Positions 14,444 to 23,837 of a DNA stretch of 64,000 nt are shown in pieces. The first letter of the stretch is position 1; every line of letters begins with the position of its first letter. The translations under genes and the position numbers were made by a program. Source of the stretch: Lepidonotus clava (Eukaryota > Annelida > Polychaeta > Phyllodocida > Polynoidae). The notes beneath the pieces were generated by a model. That model worked only from the letters and a program-made list of their open reading frames with translations. It did no database searches and was not told the origin of the DNA. The stretch spans positions 67,456,374 through 67,520,373 of the forward strand of contig OW387133.1 of assembly GCA_936440205.1 (NCBI GenBank), given 5' to 3'.

Positions 14444-14469
14444 GCCCTGGCGTGACGTCACACCAGGGC
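14444..14469. promoter_or_regulatory. Near-perfect 26-bp palindrome centred on a CRE (TGACGTCA)
   Basis: GCCCTGG and CCAGGGC arms surround CGTGACGTCACA. TGACGTCA is the consensus for CREB/ATF factors. A second CRE within GTGTGACGTCACAC lies near 18292, by the recombinase gene promoter. The function here is inferred from sequence only. Confidence 0.4.
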
Positions 14470-14757
14470 AATACAAACCCTGTATTGCCCAGGCCGGCCC
14501 TCAGGTGTCCGTGCATGTTAAAAGATAGGCAACTACATATCGGGGGTGAAATAACAGCTTATATTATACACCGATGCCAAAATACATTACGAATACCAAC
14601 CGGACACTGAGATGCCATATTTTCGTCGTATTCGCACAGTAGGCAGCATTTCTTTGTACGGCCCACCCTTCTTTGCCGTCCGCCGTCGCCATCTTGGTTT
14701 TTCGACTGAAGCTTGTTGCCGGCGAGACGAGCAAGGAGGAGTCGGGCCTTCCGGCGA

Positions 14758-14786
14758 ACATCGGCGGACATCGGCGGACATCGGCG
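14758..14786 (+). repeat. Triplicated ACATCGGCGG motif, matching one beyond the Crypton promoter
   Basis: ACATCGGCGG occurs two and a half times head to tail. The 14-mer GGACATCGGCGGAC at 14766-14779 recurs exactly, in the same orientation, at 18393-18406, so the pair brackets the recombinase gene. Confidence 0.7.
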
Positions 14787-14924
14787 TGTCAATTTGAATG
14801 TTTTAAGCGGTTATTTTTCGATATCGATATCATATTATTTCATTTACGGCCAATTTAGAACTCCATAATGAATACTAGATCGATCTAAGCAGTAAACGAG
14901 AAGATAGAAAAAAAAAAACCGTTT

Positions 14925-15022
14925 GGCCATCTTCGGGTGTTTCCGCCTCATCACGTGATCTACTTTCGCGCCAGATTCGGTCAAACACTCGGAGGAGGAG
15001 GATGTCCGCTCGCCGACCTACG
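14925..15022 (+). promoter_or_regulatory. Possible promoter and 7-codon first exon
   Basis: A YY1-type GGCCATCTT (14925-14933), an E-box TCACGTGA (14951-14958) and an E2F-type TTTCGCGCC (14964-14972) lie just before ATG at 15002. The frame reads MSARRPT and ends at a good donor (ACG, then gtaagaat) after 15022. This looks like the start of a plus-strand transcript with a housekeeping-type promoter. No downstream partner exon was found, so the gene is unproven. Confidence 0.35.
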
Positions 15023-15424
15023 GTAAGAATGCCTTTTTGATCGATTCTATTGAAAATATTTTGGATCCTATAGCGTTTAGACCTAATCTATTTTATTGCC
15101 GCCATCACAGGGATCACGTAGATATAATTCTTTTGTGGTACAAAGACATATTTGTCGAGAATTCTTAAGTTTTATTTCTGGATATTTCAAATTATTTTGA
15201 ATCTTCGCGTCGTCTTTGCGGGGCAAAAGCGCCGGTACAAAAGGAGACTGTAAGGTTCCTGTTGGACAGTAGTAAGGCTATGTATGAACTGTAAGGTTAC
15301 CAACACAATTGAATACAATTATAATTCAAAAAGTCCATGGATTTTCTGCCAAGTCTTCATCATTACATCTTGATGTTGATGTTAAACGTGCCTCCACTGA
15401 TGTTTGCCCCAGAGAAAAGCCCTC

Positions 15425-15550
15425 TCAGCATAGTTTCTGCTCTTTGGTTGCTGCAAGAGTGGATGGGGCAGCGGCGGGCAGTCTTGGAACGGGAAGGGCA
15501 GTCTCCCCCTCCATTGGCTCATCCCAGTCCTCCTCCTGTATGGCGAGGGC
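15425..15550 (-). CDS. Crypton gene, exon 4 (C-terminal end)
   Basis: The acceptor attttacag precedes 15550. The exon reads 41 codons and a stop, beginning ALAIQEEDWDEP, with no recognised domain. It follows exon 3 in phase 0. No polyadenylation signal was obvious downstream. Confidence 0.6.
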   Translation of the reverse strand, partial: ALAIQEEDWDEPMEGETALPVPRLPAAAPSTLAATKEQKLC

Positions 15551-15642
15551 CTGTAAAATATAATTAATATTATTTTTATTATTTTGACAAATTAATTGTT
15601 CACTTATCTCTACAGTGTACTGGTGAAAGATTATTTTCTTAC

Positions 15643-15906
15643 CATTGCATGGTCTTCCACTGGCTCCTGGACCTGATATGGACGTTTGGGCGACGGAGGG
15701 GCAGCACCCAGGGCAGCGGCCGGTCTTTTGCAGGCAGCTGATGGAGGAGCACCCAGGGCGGCCGAGGGCGGCCGACGGGTGGCCGGGGTTGGCGGCGGGG
15801 CACCCAGGGCGGCCGACGGGCATGGCTGGGCTGATGGAGGAGCAGCTGATGGCGGTGGGGCACCCAGGGCGGCTGAGGGGAGTGACCTGGCAGCTACAGG
15901 CGCCGA
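15643..15906 (-). CDS. Crypton gene, exon 3 (Ala/Pro-rich repeat tail)
   Basis: Eighty-eight codons between an acceptor (gccctgcag) and a donor (ATG, then gtaaga). The protein is a low-complexity tail with four to five copies of SAALGAPP-like units, produced by a short GC-rich tandem repeat. An alternative acceptor at 15957 would not keep the frame from exon 2, so the start at 15906 was chosen. The repeat also makes long spurious frames on the other strand. Confidence 0.55.
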
Positions 15907-16207
15907 CTGCAGGGCAGCTATAAGGGTGGCTGGATGGTCTCCCACTGCAATCATGGATTAATATTATTATTATTCAACGCTGGATGTGCTTGATTACCAT
16001 GGATTATACTGTGGCAGCTGAATTTTTTATTTTTTTCCCCTGCTTTTTATTTTTTTACATTTTTATATTTCCACTGGAGACTGGAAATTAATCTTTTTAT
16101 CTGCTTCTCATTTTTATTAGTTCTCCTCTGGAGAGGGGACAGTCACACACTTATGGATTAACACTATGGACCAGGACAAGGCAACTTGCCTTAGGAACTG
16201 TACTTAC

Positions 16208-16915
16208 CTGAGGAGGCGCAGCAATGGAGGCAGAAGGTAGGCCTGTTGTTATATCCTGGTTACTTGTGATATTGTACATTGCCTTCTCCTGGGTCAGTGA
16301 GGCAGTGCTGTAGCCCAACACACTCTGTATGTTAGTATGCCCAGACAGCTGTTGAACTATGACTGGGGGGACATTTGCCTGCATTAGCTTATTAATACAG
16401 GTCCTCCTGGTGGAATGGTTTGTGTACTTGCATTCCATTCCTGCCTTCTTAGCCAGTTCTTTCATTATTTTGCCCAGTTCATTCTTGCCCATGGCCTGGC
16501 GCTGATACCAGCACTGGGAAGTGGGTGCTCTCTTGTCATTTACAACCAAATAAAAAGGGGTGTCCTCCTCCAGCATATCATATGGCCTGTGTTTTTTGTA
16601 CTCTCTGTACAAATGGATGGGGCACCTTTCTGGCCTGGATAGGTTGGGCCACAGCTTAGGCAAGAATTTCCTGGCCTTCCCCCCAAGTTGCCTTGTCTTA
16701 GTTGTCCTTTCATAGAACTCCATATACTCCCCATGTACGTTGGACTTCAGCTGGAGGTCTCCCCACCTCATCTGTCTGGCCTCCTGCCTTCCCCTGCAGC
16801 CCAGGGATTTGTTGCAGAGGAACCACAGGGTGTTCCTGAGGGTCCTGGGGGAGTGGGAGCCAAGTATGCCCTTGTCCCAGAGGTGCTCCTCGTCCTCGGG
16901 TTCCAATCCCTCGGC
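16208..16915 (-). CDS. Crypton gene, exon 2 (tyrosine recombinase catalytic domain)
   Basis: The 236 codons run from an acceptor (acttttcag) at 16915 to a donor (CAG, then gtaagtac). The N-terminal part reads LWDKGILGSHSPRTL, then LGCRGRQEARQMRWGD, which contains a catalytic-type Arg in the RGRQE motif. The C-terminal part has NHSTRRT (the HxxR box), LSGHTNIQSVLGYS and a Tyr in the usual nucleophile position. These are the hallmarks of the DUF3504/Crypton recombinase, and all key residues are visible. Frame and phase join cleanly to exons 1 and 3. Confidence 0.88.
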
Positions 16916-16948
16916 CTGAAAGTAAAAAAAAAAATATTTATGACATTA

Positions 16949-17156
16949 GGCAGTTTGGGAGGGGGGGCTGGCATTTTTTCCATGTTTTAGCTTCACATTA
17001 GGCAGTTTGGGAGGGGGGCGTGGCAGTTTTTCCATGTTTTAGCTTCATATTAGGCAGTTTGGGAGGGGGGCGTGGCATTTTTTCCATGATTTAGCTTCAC
17101 ATTAGACAGTTTGGGAGGGGGGCGTGGCAGTTTTTCCATGTTTTAGCTTCACTGTA
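16949..17156. repeat. 52-bp minisatellite, four copies, in Crypton intron 1
   Basis: Units start at 16949, 17001, 17053 and 17105, exactly 52 bp apart, each opening GGCAGTTTGGGAGGGGGG with minor changes. A partial fifth unit follows. Confidence 0.92.
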
Positions 17157-17572
17157 GGCAGGCCAGTACATGGGGAGGGGGGCGTGGCACTTTTGTTGAC
17201 ATTCTGACTTTAAACCATCTCAGGAGGGTGGGGATGGGACATTCAATACTGCGCGGCCCTGGCACTTGAACTTACTTGAATATTAAATGGGGATGTATCG
17301 TACGACCCGTACGCCCCTCGGGTCGTATGGCGGACTTTTCTGGCAGTTTTTCCATGTTTTAGCTTCACTGTAGGCAGGTAAGTGTCATGGGGAGGGGGGC
17401 GTGGCACTTTTGTTTACATTCTGACTTTAAACCTTCTCAGGGGGGATGGGCATGGGTCATTCAAGACTGATGGGGCCTGGGACTTGTAGTTACTTGAAGA
17501 TTAAGTGGACATGTATTGTACGACCCGTACGACCAGAGGGTCGTACGGCGGACTTAATAACATCGAAAACAC
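17141..17572. repeat. 216-bp tandem duplication with GTACGACCC palindromes
   Basis: Two copies begin TTTTAGCTTCACTGTAGGCA at 17141 and 17357. Each carries a palindromic block of GTACGACCC and GGGTCGTAC. The copies differ at many sites, so the duplication is not very recent. Confidence 0.85.
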
Positions 17573-17585
17573 TTGAAATACTCAC

Positions 17586-18261
17586 TCTGTTTGGAAAGTT
17601 TCCCAGTCCTTCTGCCTTGAGTTCTTTCTTTTGGCTAGCAAGGGCATCTCTTGCACTCTTAAAAAGTTCTGACGTCACGATGTTGTGGCCGTACTTATTG
17701 TACTCTAGATATCTCTTAGGGGCCTTCCATTTAGTACGTACGCAAAATTTCTGAAATTCTAGACCCCCCCACCCCCCCTTGGGCTAAAATACGCATTGGA
17801 TTTGTACAGGTATGTACGCAAATTTTCAAAAATTTGAGACCCCCCCACCCCCCCTTGGTTCGTACATACTTAATGGAAGGCCCCTTAATAGAGCCAAACA
17901 TAGAGCTTAGGGAGCCAGGCTCGTAGCTCATCCCGTCCTGTTTCCGTACGTTGATCATGTACAAGCCCAAGTAGAGGTTTAGTAGATGCTTTCAAGTACA
18001 GTAGGGTCGTCATGATTGTCTAAAATCCACTTCTGGAAGGCCGCGGCCTCCCGTTTGGTTTTTTTTTCCTGTCTCTGGATTGCGCTTCGACGCAATATAG
18101 TCGTCGAGAACACTTTCAGGGTCTTCTGGGAGTCCCTCAGGGTCGTCCGGGGGTCGTACGTCCACTTCTTGCTCATTATTTGGCTGTTGTGGGACGTTTT
18201 CCGCGTTTAATAGGTCTGAAATGTCAAATTCAAAAACCGCGCCGTCCGTGTGACTGTCCAT
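17586..18261 (-). pseudogene. Crypton gene, exon 1, split by a MITE and frame changes
   Basis: The start is the ATG at 18261 (MDSHTDGAVFEFDISDLL); an upstream TTG frame to 18318 is less likely. An acidic region leads to LDDYIASKRN and KREAAAFQKWILDNHDD, then GLYMINVRKQDGMSYEPGS, the SAM-like N-terminal part of DUF3504. The reading changes frame at an A-run near 18058-18068 and again near 17985. At 17719-17884 a MITE splits SI from KRYLEYNKYG; removing it and one TTA copy rejoins the codons. The exon ends NFPNR before donor gtgagt. Confidence 0.75.
17719..17884. mobile_element. MITE inserted in Crypton exon 1, TTA target duplication
   Basis: The 166-bp element has inverted ends (GGGGCCTTCCATT...AATGGAAGGCCCC) and exact TTA copies at 17716-17718 and 17885-17887. 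The interior holds two related halves with C-rich blocks. It interrupts the recombinase codons, so it arrived after the Crypton. The 3-bp TTA duplication fits PIF/Harbinger-type insertion. Confidence 0.9.
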
Positions 18262-18420
18262 TTTGTGGTCGTCTGCTGAGACGCCCAGTGTGACGTCACA
18301 CGATGACTCATTAGCCAATGGGAAGGGGTCTTACAGGGCGGGGGCGGTCCGTAGTGACGTCCAGCGATCCAATGGGAACGGACGTTACTAACGGACATCG
18401 GCGGACGACCCGTACGGCCC
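18262..18420 (-). promoter_or_regulatory. Promoter-like region of the Crypton recombinase gene
   Basis: Just upstream of the ATG lie a CRE in GTGTGACGTCACAC (about 18285-18298), an AP-1-like TGACTCA (18304-18310), CCAAT sequences at about 18315 and 18369, and a GC box GGGCGGGGGCGG (about 18337-18348). The density of sites contrasts with the AT-rich surroundings. No TATA box is seen. Confidence 0.5.
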
Positions 18421-18501
18421 ACTTTGCTCCGCTCGTGAAAATGGCGTTATTCCTTGAATTTCTCAGTAATTACGGTGTATAATATAAGGAAAACAAACCT
18501 C

Positions 18502-18622
18502 GGTTGATCATACGACCCTGAATACTCAGTGGGACATCAGAAAAAAGTCCTGCCCGAGGCCGTTAGGCCGAGGGCAGGACATTTTCGATGCCCACCTCGT
18601 ATTCAGGGTCGTACTATCAACC
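18502..18622. repeat. 24-bp inverted-repeat unit enclosing a strong hairpin
   Basis: GGTTGATCATACGACCC at 18502 and its near-complement ending at 18622 pair over 24 bp with two mismatches. Inside, 18547-18580 folds as a GTCCTGCCC/GGGCAGGAC stem, a tandem G-A/G-A internal pair, a GGCC/GGCC stem and a GTTA loop. On the minus strand the hairpin is followed by six T. The outer repeat shares the GTACGACCC motif with the Crypton intron. Confidence 0.8.
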
Positions 18623-18639
18623 TCTGTAAGTTTTCCTAT

Positions 18640-19257
18640 AGTCCTGACCACACACTGTGCTGTATCCAGAACCCATACCAGCCTGTCCTGACCACACACT
18701 GTGCTGTATCCAGAACCCATACCAGCCTGTCCTGACCACGCACTGTGCTGTATCCAGTAACCATACCAGCCTGTCCTGACCACACACTGTGCTGTATCCA
18801 GTAACCATACCAGCCTGTCCTGACCACACACTGTGCTGTATCCGGTAACCATAGCAGCCTGTCCTGACCACACACTGTGCTGTATCCAGTACCCATACCA
18901 GCCTGTCCTGACCACACACTGTGCTGTATCCGGAACCCATACCAGCCTGTCCTGACCACACACTGTGCTGTATCCAGTACCCATACCAGCCTGTCCTGAC
19001 CACACACTGTGCTGTATCCAGAACCCATACCAGCCTGTCCTGACCACACACTGTGCTGTATCCAGTACCAATACCAGTCTGTCCTGACCACACACTGTGC
19101 TGTAAAAAACCAGTACCCATACCAGCCTGTCCTGACCATGCACTGTGCTGTATCCAGAACCCATACCAGCCTGTCCTGACCATGCACTGTGCTGTAAAAA
19201 ACCAGTACCCATACCAGCCTGTCCTATATATGCAGTGTGCTGTAACCAGGACCCATA
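18640..19257. repeat. 44-bp minisatellite, about 14 copies, with scattered copies to 20030
   Basis: The unit begins TCCTGACCACACACTGTGCT and is 44 bp, so three frames stay open on the minus strand and give long spurious repeat proteins. More diverged units continue at about 19425-19500, 19690-19850 and 19995-20030, separated by two MITEs. Confidence 0.95.
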
Positions 19258-19262
19258 CCAGT

Positions 19263-19421
19263 CAGTCACGGATTTAGGGGGGTGGTGTGGGGGGCACACG
19301 CCCACCCTTTTTCGGCCAAAATTTAGATTTCTTAAATGTAAAATTATCCTGCCCGAAGGGTAGGGAAAAAATAATCAGAATAGCATGTGCCCCCTTTTGA
19401 AATTTCCTGGATCCGCCCCTG
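19263..19421. mobile_element. MITE in minisatellite, TSD CCAGT
   Basis: The 159-bp element starts CAGTCACGGATTTAGG and ends CCTGGATCCGCCCCTG, flanked by CCAGT at 19258-19262 and 19422-19426. It belongs to the GGCGGATCCAGG end type. Confidence 0.85.
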
Positions 19422-19538
19422 CCAGTCTGTACTGACCATGCACTGTGCTGTATCCAGTGACCAAACCTATTCAGTCTGACCTAACCATCCACTATAGTAT
19501 ATGTAGTCACTGAAAATGTGTGTCCTAACTATTCACTG

Positions 19539-19687
19539 CAGGGGCGCATCCAGGATTTTGAAGAAAAAAAGGGGGGGAGGTGATATTGCAAAATTTCCCC
19601 CCTCCCCCACCGGGGACAGGAATTTTACATTAAAAAATTTAATATTTGGCCAAAAATAGGGGGTGCACAGCGTCTAAATTCGGCCTG
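19539..19687. mobile_element. MITE in minisatellite, TSD CACTG
   Basis: The 149-bp element starts CAGGGGCGCATCCAGG; the right end is degraded but finishes in CTG. CACTG flanks both sides (19534-19538, 19688-19692). It is related to the element at 19263. Confidence 0.7.
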
Positions 19688-20246
19688 CACTGTGCTCTAT
19701 CCAGTACCCATAAAAGCCTGTCCTACCCATACAGTATACATTATCCAATACCCATACCAGCCTCCTCTGACCATGTACTGTGCTGTATTCAGTACCCATA
19801 CCAGTCTGTCCTACCCATACACTGTGCTGTATCCAATACCTATACCCTAACCATCCACTATACTGTTTCTAGTCAGTGAAGAGGTCTATCCTAACCCATC
19901 TTCTCAAGTTAAGGCCCCTGTTGCCGCTTTTGCTCTATAGTATACTATATTGCTACAGGTAGTGGCTGGGGGCCTGGTTCGCGAGGATGGTCCTAACCAT
20001 GCACTGTGCTATATCCACACTATCCTGTCATGTGTGTGCATTATAGAGGATCCAGTTCCCACTCTAACCTGACCTATCTGTGTAGAAGTAACTCCTGTGG
20101 CTACAGCGCAACCGTCCTGACCCAGATTTCGGTTCCTTTTCAGTTACTGACTTTGCTTGAATATCTGGTCCAGGTCTAGCTGTAGACTTCGTAGGTAGAC
20201 TTGTTCAGTGGCTTTTCCATTGATATTATACAATGCTAGAATTAAC

Positions 20247-20931
20247 CAGGTTGGGGCTACGACGGGAAAAACGGGACGTCCCATTTTTTCAGGACGCAAC
20301 CCTTTAAATCATTTCAAAACATTCCAATTTCCTTTTTTTAATTTCAAAATTTGACTGTATGTAACAAACAATTATTTGGTCAAATTAAAATCAAATCCCA
20401 TCATTAAAATTACTGTTTTAATGGTTTTTAAAAGTCTGCCTGAAAAAACGGGACGTCCTGTAAAAATGGATCACAAAAACGTCCCGTTATTTCAGGACGG
20501 GCCGTTTTCTTGGTATGATTTTTGTAACTTTTAAAATTCAAAAATCAATATAAAAAAAATGCAACGATAGAATCTGAAAATGCAACGATCATTTTGATTC
20601 AAAAGATGTGTACTTTCATTACAAATAATTTTTGAATTTAGCAAACTCCTCATTTTCTGAGCATTTTTATTTATGTAACAATATCAATTGTGAAATTCTT
20701 ATATATGTAATTGTCAAAATGGAAAATGTTATCAAAATCATGTTAAATGCAAAATATCATAATTTTTGCATTTTGTACATTTAGAAGTTTTATATCATGT
20801 TTGTCTTATGTATTATTCATGTATAATGTCATCTAAGATAATTAGATAATACATTTTTTCATAATTGCCTGTTTTTACAGGACGTCCCGTTTTTCCAGGA
20901 CGTCCCGTTTTTCAGTAGTATCCCCAACCTG
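20247..20931. mobile_element. Non-autonomous DNA transposon, CAGGTTGGGG ends, TSD TTAAC
   Basis: Inverted ends CAGGTTGGGG...CCCCAACCTG and a TTAAC duplication (20242-20246, 20932-20936) define a 685-bp AT-rich element. Near both ends lie repeated ACGGGACGTCC motifs in opposite orientation (three to four on each side), as for subterminal transposase-binding sites. A TTAA-only duplication is an alternative reading. There is no coding frame. Confidence 0.85.
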
Positions 20932-22478
20932 TTAACTTCTCTGATGTAGTGTTATTAGAATGAGACTTACACACTGAGAGTTTATGATTAGATCATAGAT
21001 CCACACATGCAGAAGCACAGTTGCTTGCTGTTAGACAATTTTATCCATTTTAGGCCGAATCTAACATTACAAGCTAATGTCTGTGACAGAATAGCCTCAG
21101 AATGCTCAGAATAGCCTCAGAATGCGCAGAATGCGCAGAATGGTTTAACCTTCAAAACATGCATGCATAAAGCACATTTTGAGACTAATCTGTAAAAGGT
21201 TTTAGATACTACGCAGACGTTAATCTTTGGTGTTGGAAAACACATACCAGGAAACACAATTAATTACCTTTAGCTTACCTGACATGGATAAACAATAATC
21301 AGTATTATCTGAGTCATCAAATACTGCCTAAACATCATTTATATCTGAGTCATCAAGTAGTGCTGAAACATCATTTATATCTAAACCTACTGAATGATTA
21401 ATTTTAAGGGGATCACGCCAGTCATAAAGGTGTGTTGAGTGAACTCTAGGGTAGGGCATAATGAGGGAGGCTGCAATGCTTTAGCATTGTTTTCTATGGG
21501 AAATAGACAATTACTTTATCTGAATTAAGAAAATAATGTGTTACGATTTTATTAATACAATCACATTGACTTTTTTCTTTCCTGACTTTTGGTTTATTTT
21601 GTCTGAGGTGAAAAAGATCTATTGTGAAATTAAACATTTGTAATAGTATTCCCTATATAACTTCCATTTTGATGTAAACTACGATGAGCTTACTGAATAT
21701 CTTGGCCAAGTAAATCAGAAGTTGTAAATACTGCCATTACTTCTCTCTTTCTCTTTCTCCTGGCCGAAACGTCTCATTATAGATAATATTTTTCAAGTAG
21801 CAAACAAGTCAAGGGAGAAGCACCGGTGGGAGTATTCATGCTATGATAAGGATGGTACATAGTGATAATGGTCCAATCGATGACTCTATTTCGGTAGTAA
21901 AATGGTTTTGACATAACCTGATGTAAAATTTACAACTTCACTGTGTTCTGGCATTCGGTCACTTTAAGATATTCTGATATCCACATAAAGTTGATATACC
22001 AGCTTCATATTTACCTGTAACTGGTAATTGGAATGTGTTTTATCCGATCTATTTTTCTTTATCCATTCCATATTATCGTTTTTGAAATCAAGGAATGTAT
22101 TTTTATTTGAATAATCATTCATAATAATTTTCCAAAGGTAGCAATGCAAGTATTGTGTCATGAAGCAAAGGTACCAAATAGAATGAAATACTGGTTACAT
22201 ATATGAGTTTTTTAAGACAACCAATGAAGCTATAAATCATTTAGAGTATGGCGGGTGTATGTCCGCTTGATTCGGTCAAAATATTATTATCATCATAAGT
22301 GCAGTTCTTCTGAATCAACAGGTCGTGGGGAAACCTGTATGACAGTGACACTCCCCAGTCTACTCTTTTTGTAGTATCCGCCTCTACTATGGCACTTATG
22401 AGTCAAATGTAAGGGTTGTATTATTTTTTCAGCCAGGGTTTCAATGTTATGTCATAACTACACTGGCAACTGATGATC
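20932..22478. other. No gene seen (within the EF-hand intron)
   Basis: AT-rich intronic sequence without supported exons or repeat structure beyond short local duplications (for example AGAATGCGC near 21120). Confidence 0.5.
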
Positions 22479-22637
22479 CAGTGGCGGATCCAGGGGGTGG
22501 CAGGACGTGTCCCTTTTTTCGGGAAAATTGTTTGTTCTTTAATGTAAAATTCGGCCAAAAATTAATTAAGGGGAAAAAATGTCAATAGCGCACCCCTCCC
22601 CGCCCTCCTCGTTATCAGAAGCCTGGATCCGCCAGTG
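22479..22637. mobile_element. MITE, CAGTGGCGGATCC ends, TSD TGATC
   Basis: The 159-bp element has inverted ends CAGTGGCGGATCCAGG and CCTGGATCCGCCAGTG-like, and exact TGATC copies at 22474-22478 and 22638-22642. It shares A-rich and C-rich interior blocks with the copies at 6220 and 27318. Confidence 0.9.
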
Positions 22638-23054
22638 TGATCAGTTCTGTTTTAAATATATTTAAGAATGTTACTGAAAGAATTTTGTTCTCTAGGCATA
22701 AGTATTTACATAAATATATAATAGGTCTACTCTATAGTAGTTTTTAGCACTATCTCAGCGACGACAGCGCAAAATAACGGCTCCTCTCGGCCTCACAATA
22801 AACAAACATTATGTGGATCTGCGGGCCTCAGTCCAGGTAGTGGTCGGGGCCTGGGCTCTAGAGGCACGCCGACTAAAGTAACTGACCCATTATTTTCGAT
22901 GTTAATAATAGGTAGGTTTTTTAAAAATCTTCTTTCGGGAAGGGCTTGATGTAATCTCTGGACATACTGCGGCGTACTCTCAACAAAAAATCACAACAGT
23001 ATCTAACAAAATAGTTCCCACGTCACTGGCCTGTCACAGTGGCCCCTGGCGGCC

Positions 23055-23115
23055 ATGAAGGAGGAGGGGGGGGAGGGGGAGAAGGAGGGGGGGGGGGGAG
23101 AAGGAGGGGGGGTAC
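23055..23115. repeat. Purine (G/A) tract
   Basis: A nearly pure G-and-A strand of about 60 bp with several G runs, able in principle to form G-quadruplex or triplex DNA. It lies about 650 bp upstream of the Ig gene start codon. Confidence 0.9.
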
Positions 23116-23184
23116 TCAGTCTTTGTATGTAGGTACCAACTGCGAAACTACAGCGCCCCCTCCCTTTTTTTGTGATGGGCAAAA

Positions 23185-23346
23185 GGGGCCATCCATAAAT
23201 GATGTCACACTTTTTCAGGGTATTTTTAGGACCCACCCACGCCCCTGTCACACTAAATTCTCTAATCTAAACATGAAAATAAGGCCAATTTTCAGCCAGT
23301 GTCACACTGTTCGACTGTGTATGTGACATCATTTATGGACGGCCCC
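23185..23346. mobile_element. MITE, GGGGCC(A/G)TCCATAAATGA ends
   Basis: The 162-bp element has long imperfect inverted ends: GGGGCCATCCATAAATGATG at the left, and CATCATTTATGGACGGCCCC at the right. Sub-terminal GTGTCACAC motifs occur on both sides. No exact target duplication was found. The end sequence resembles a MITE type common in invertebrates. Confidence 0.85.
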
Positions 23347-23764
23347 TAAGCTGACGGCCCCCCTATTCAGGATATCTTGTGGACAGCCCAGGGGACAGCC
23401 CCTCTAAAAGAGCCATTATCAATGAATTTCATCTTTGCAATTTGATATCAGAACTCAATCATTTGTTGGATAGGATGACGGAATTATATCACAGGCAATA
23501 AGCTTTTAATCTAGTATCAAATATAATCTATTATTGACAGCCCCCAAAAGAGGTGAATTGATTATTTGACAGCCCCTGTTTTTGAGTCCAATTGGCGATA
23601 GACAGCTTCAGCTCCCCAATGGTCCGACCGCAGTTGATACCAATTTCTGGACCAAGTGCCCCCCACCCACCCCCGGGGAGAGAGGAGCGGCCCAAGGAGC
23701 GGCGGATAAGAGGAGAGACCTGCGCCTGACTCAACTTTCCACCACAGTCCCGGCACCTCTCGAC

Positions 23765-23837
23765 ATGGCAGCCCGTCTTCACGTCGTCGTCCTCCTCCTG
23801 GCGCTCATCGCAGCCTCCACGCACCTCGCCCAGGCCA
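23765..23837 (+). CDS. GPI-anchored Ig-like protein, exon 1 (signal peptide)
   Basis: The ATG at 23765 opens 24 codons and one base: MAARLHVVVLLLALIAASTH then LAQA. This is a textbook signal peptide with cleavage likely after AQA. The frame is open further upstream, but the ATG was chosen because it starts the signal peptide. The exon ends at A, before donor gtacgt (phase 1), and joins CT at 29411 to make Thr. The donor itself is the first unit of a 20-bp tandem repeat filling the first 300 bp of the intron. Confidence 0.8.

Larger units (their letters stand above)
15425..18261 (-). mobile_element. Crypton-type DNA transposon gene, four exons, broken
   Basis: Four minus-strand exons with phase-matching introns encode an acidic N-terminus, a tyrosine-recombinase domain of the DUF3504 family (as in Cryptons and in the host proteins KCTD1, QRICH1 and ZMYM2-4 derived from them), and a proline/alanine-rich tail. 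Cryptons insert by tyrosine-recombinase chemistry through a probable circular form, without TIRs. The copy is inactive as it stands: a 166-bp MITE interrupts exon 1, and two frame changes are seen in exon 1. True element ends are unknown; direct 14-bp copies at 14766 and 18393 are candidates. Confidence 0.8.

Noticed and set aside
15639-15961. Plus-strand Gly/Ala/Arg-rich frames opposite Crypton exon 3
   Set aside because: They are shadows of the GC-rich coding repeat; the minus strand has the matching splice phases.
18526-19305. Long minus-strand frames (up to 259 codons) of a repeated peptide
   Set aside because: They are produced by the 44-bp minisatellite, which stays open in three frames; there is no start context, splice site or domain.
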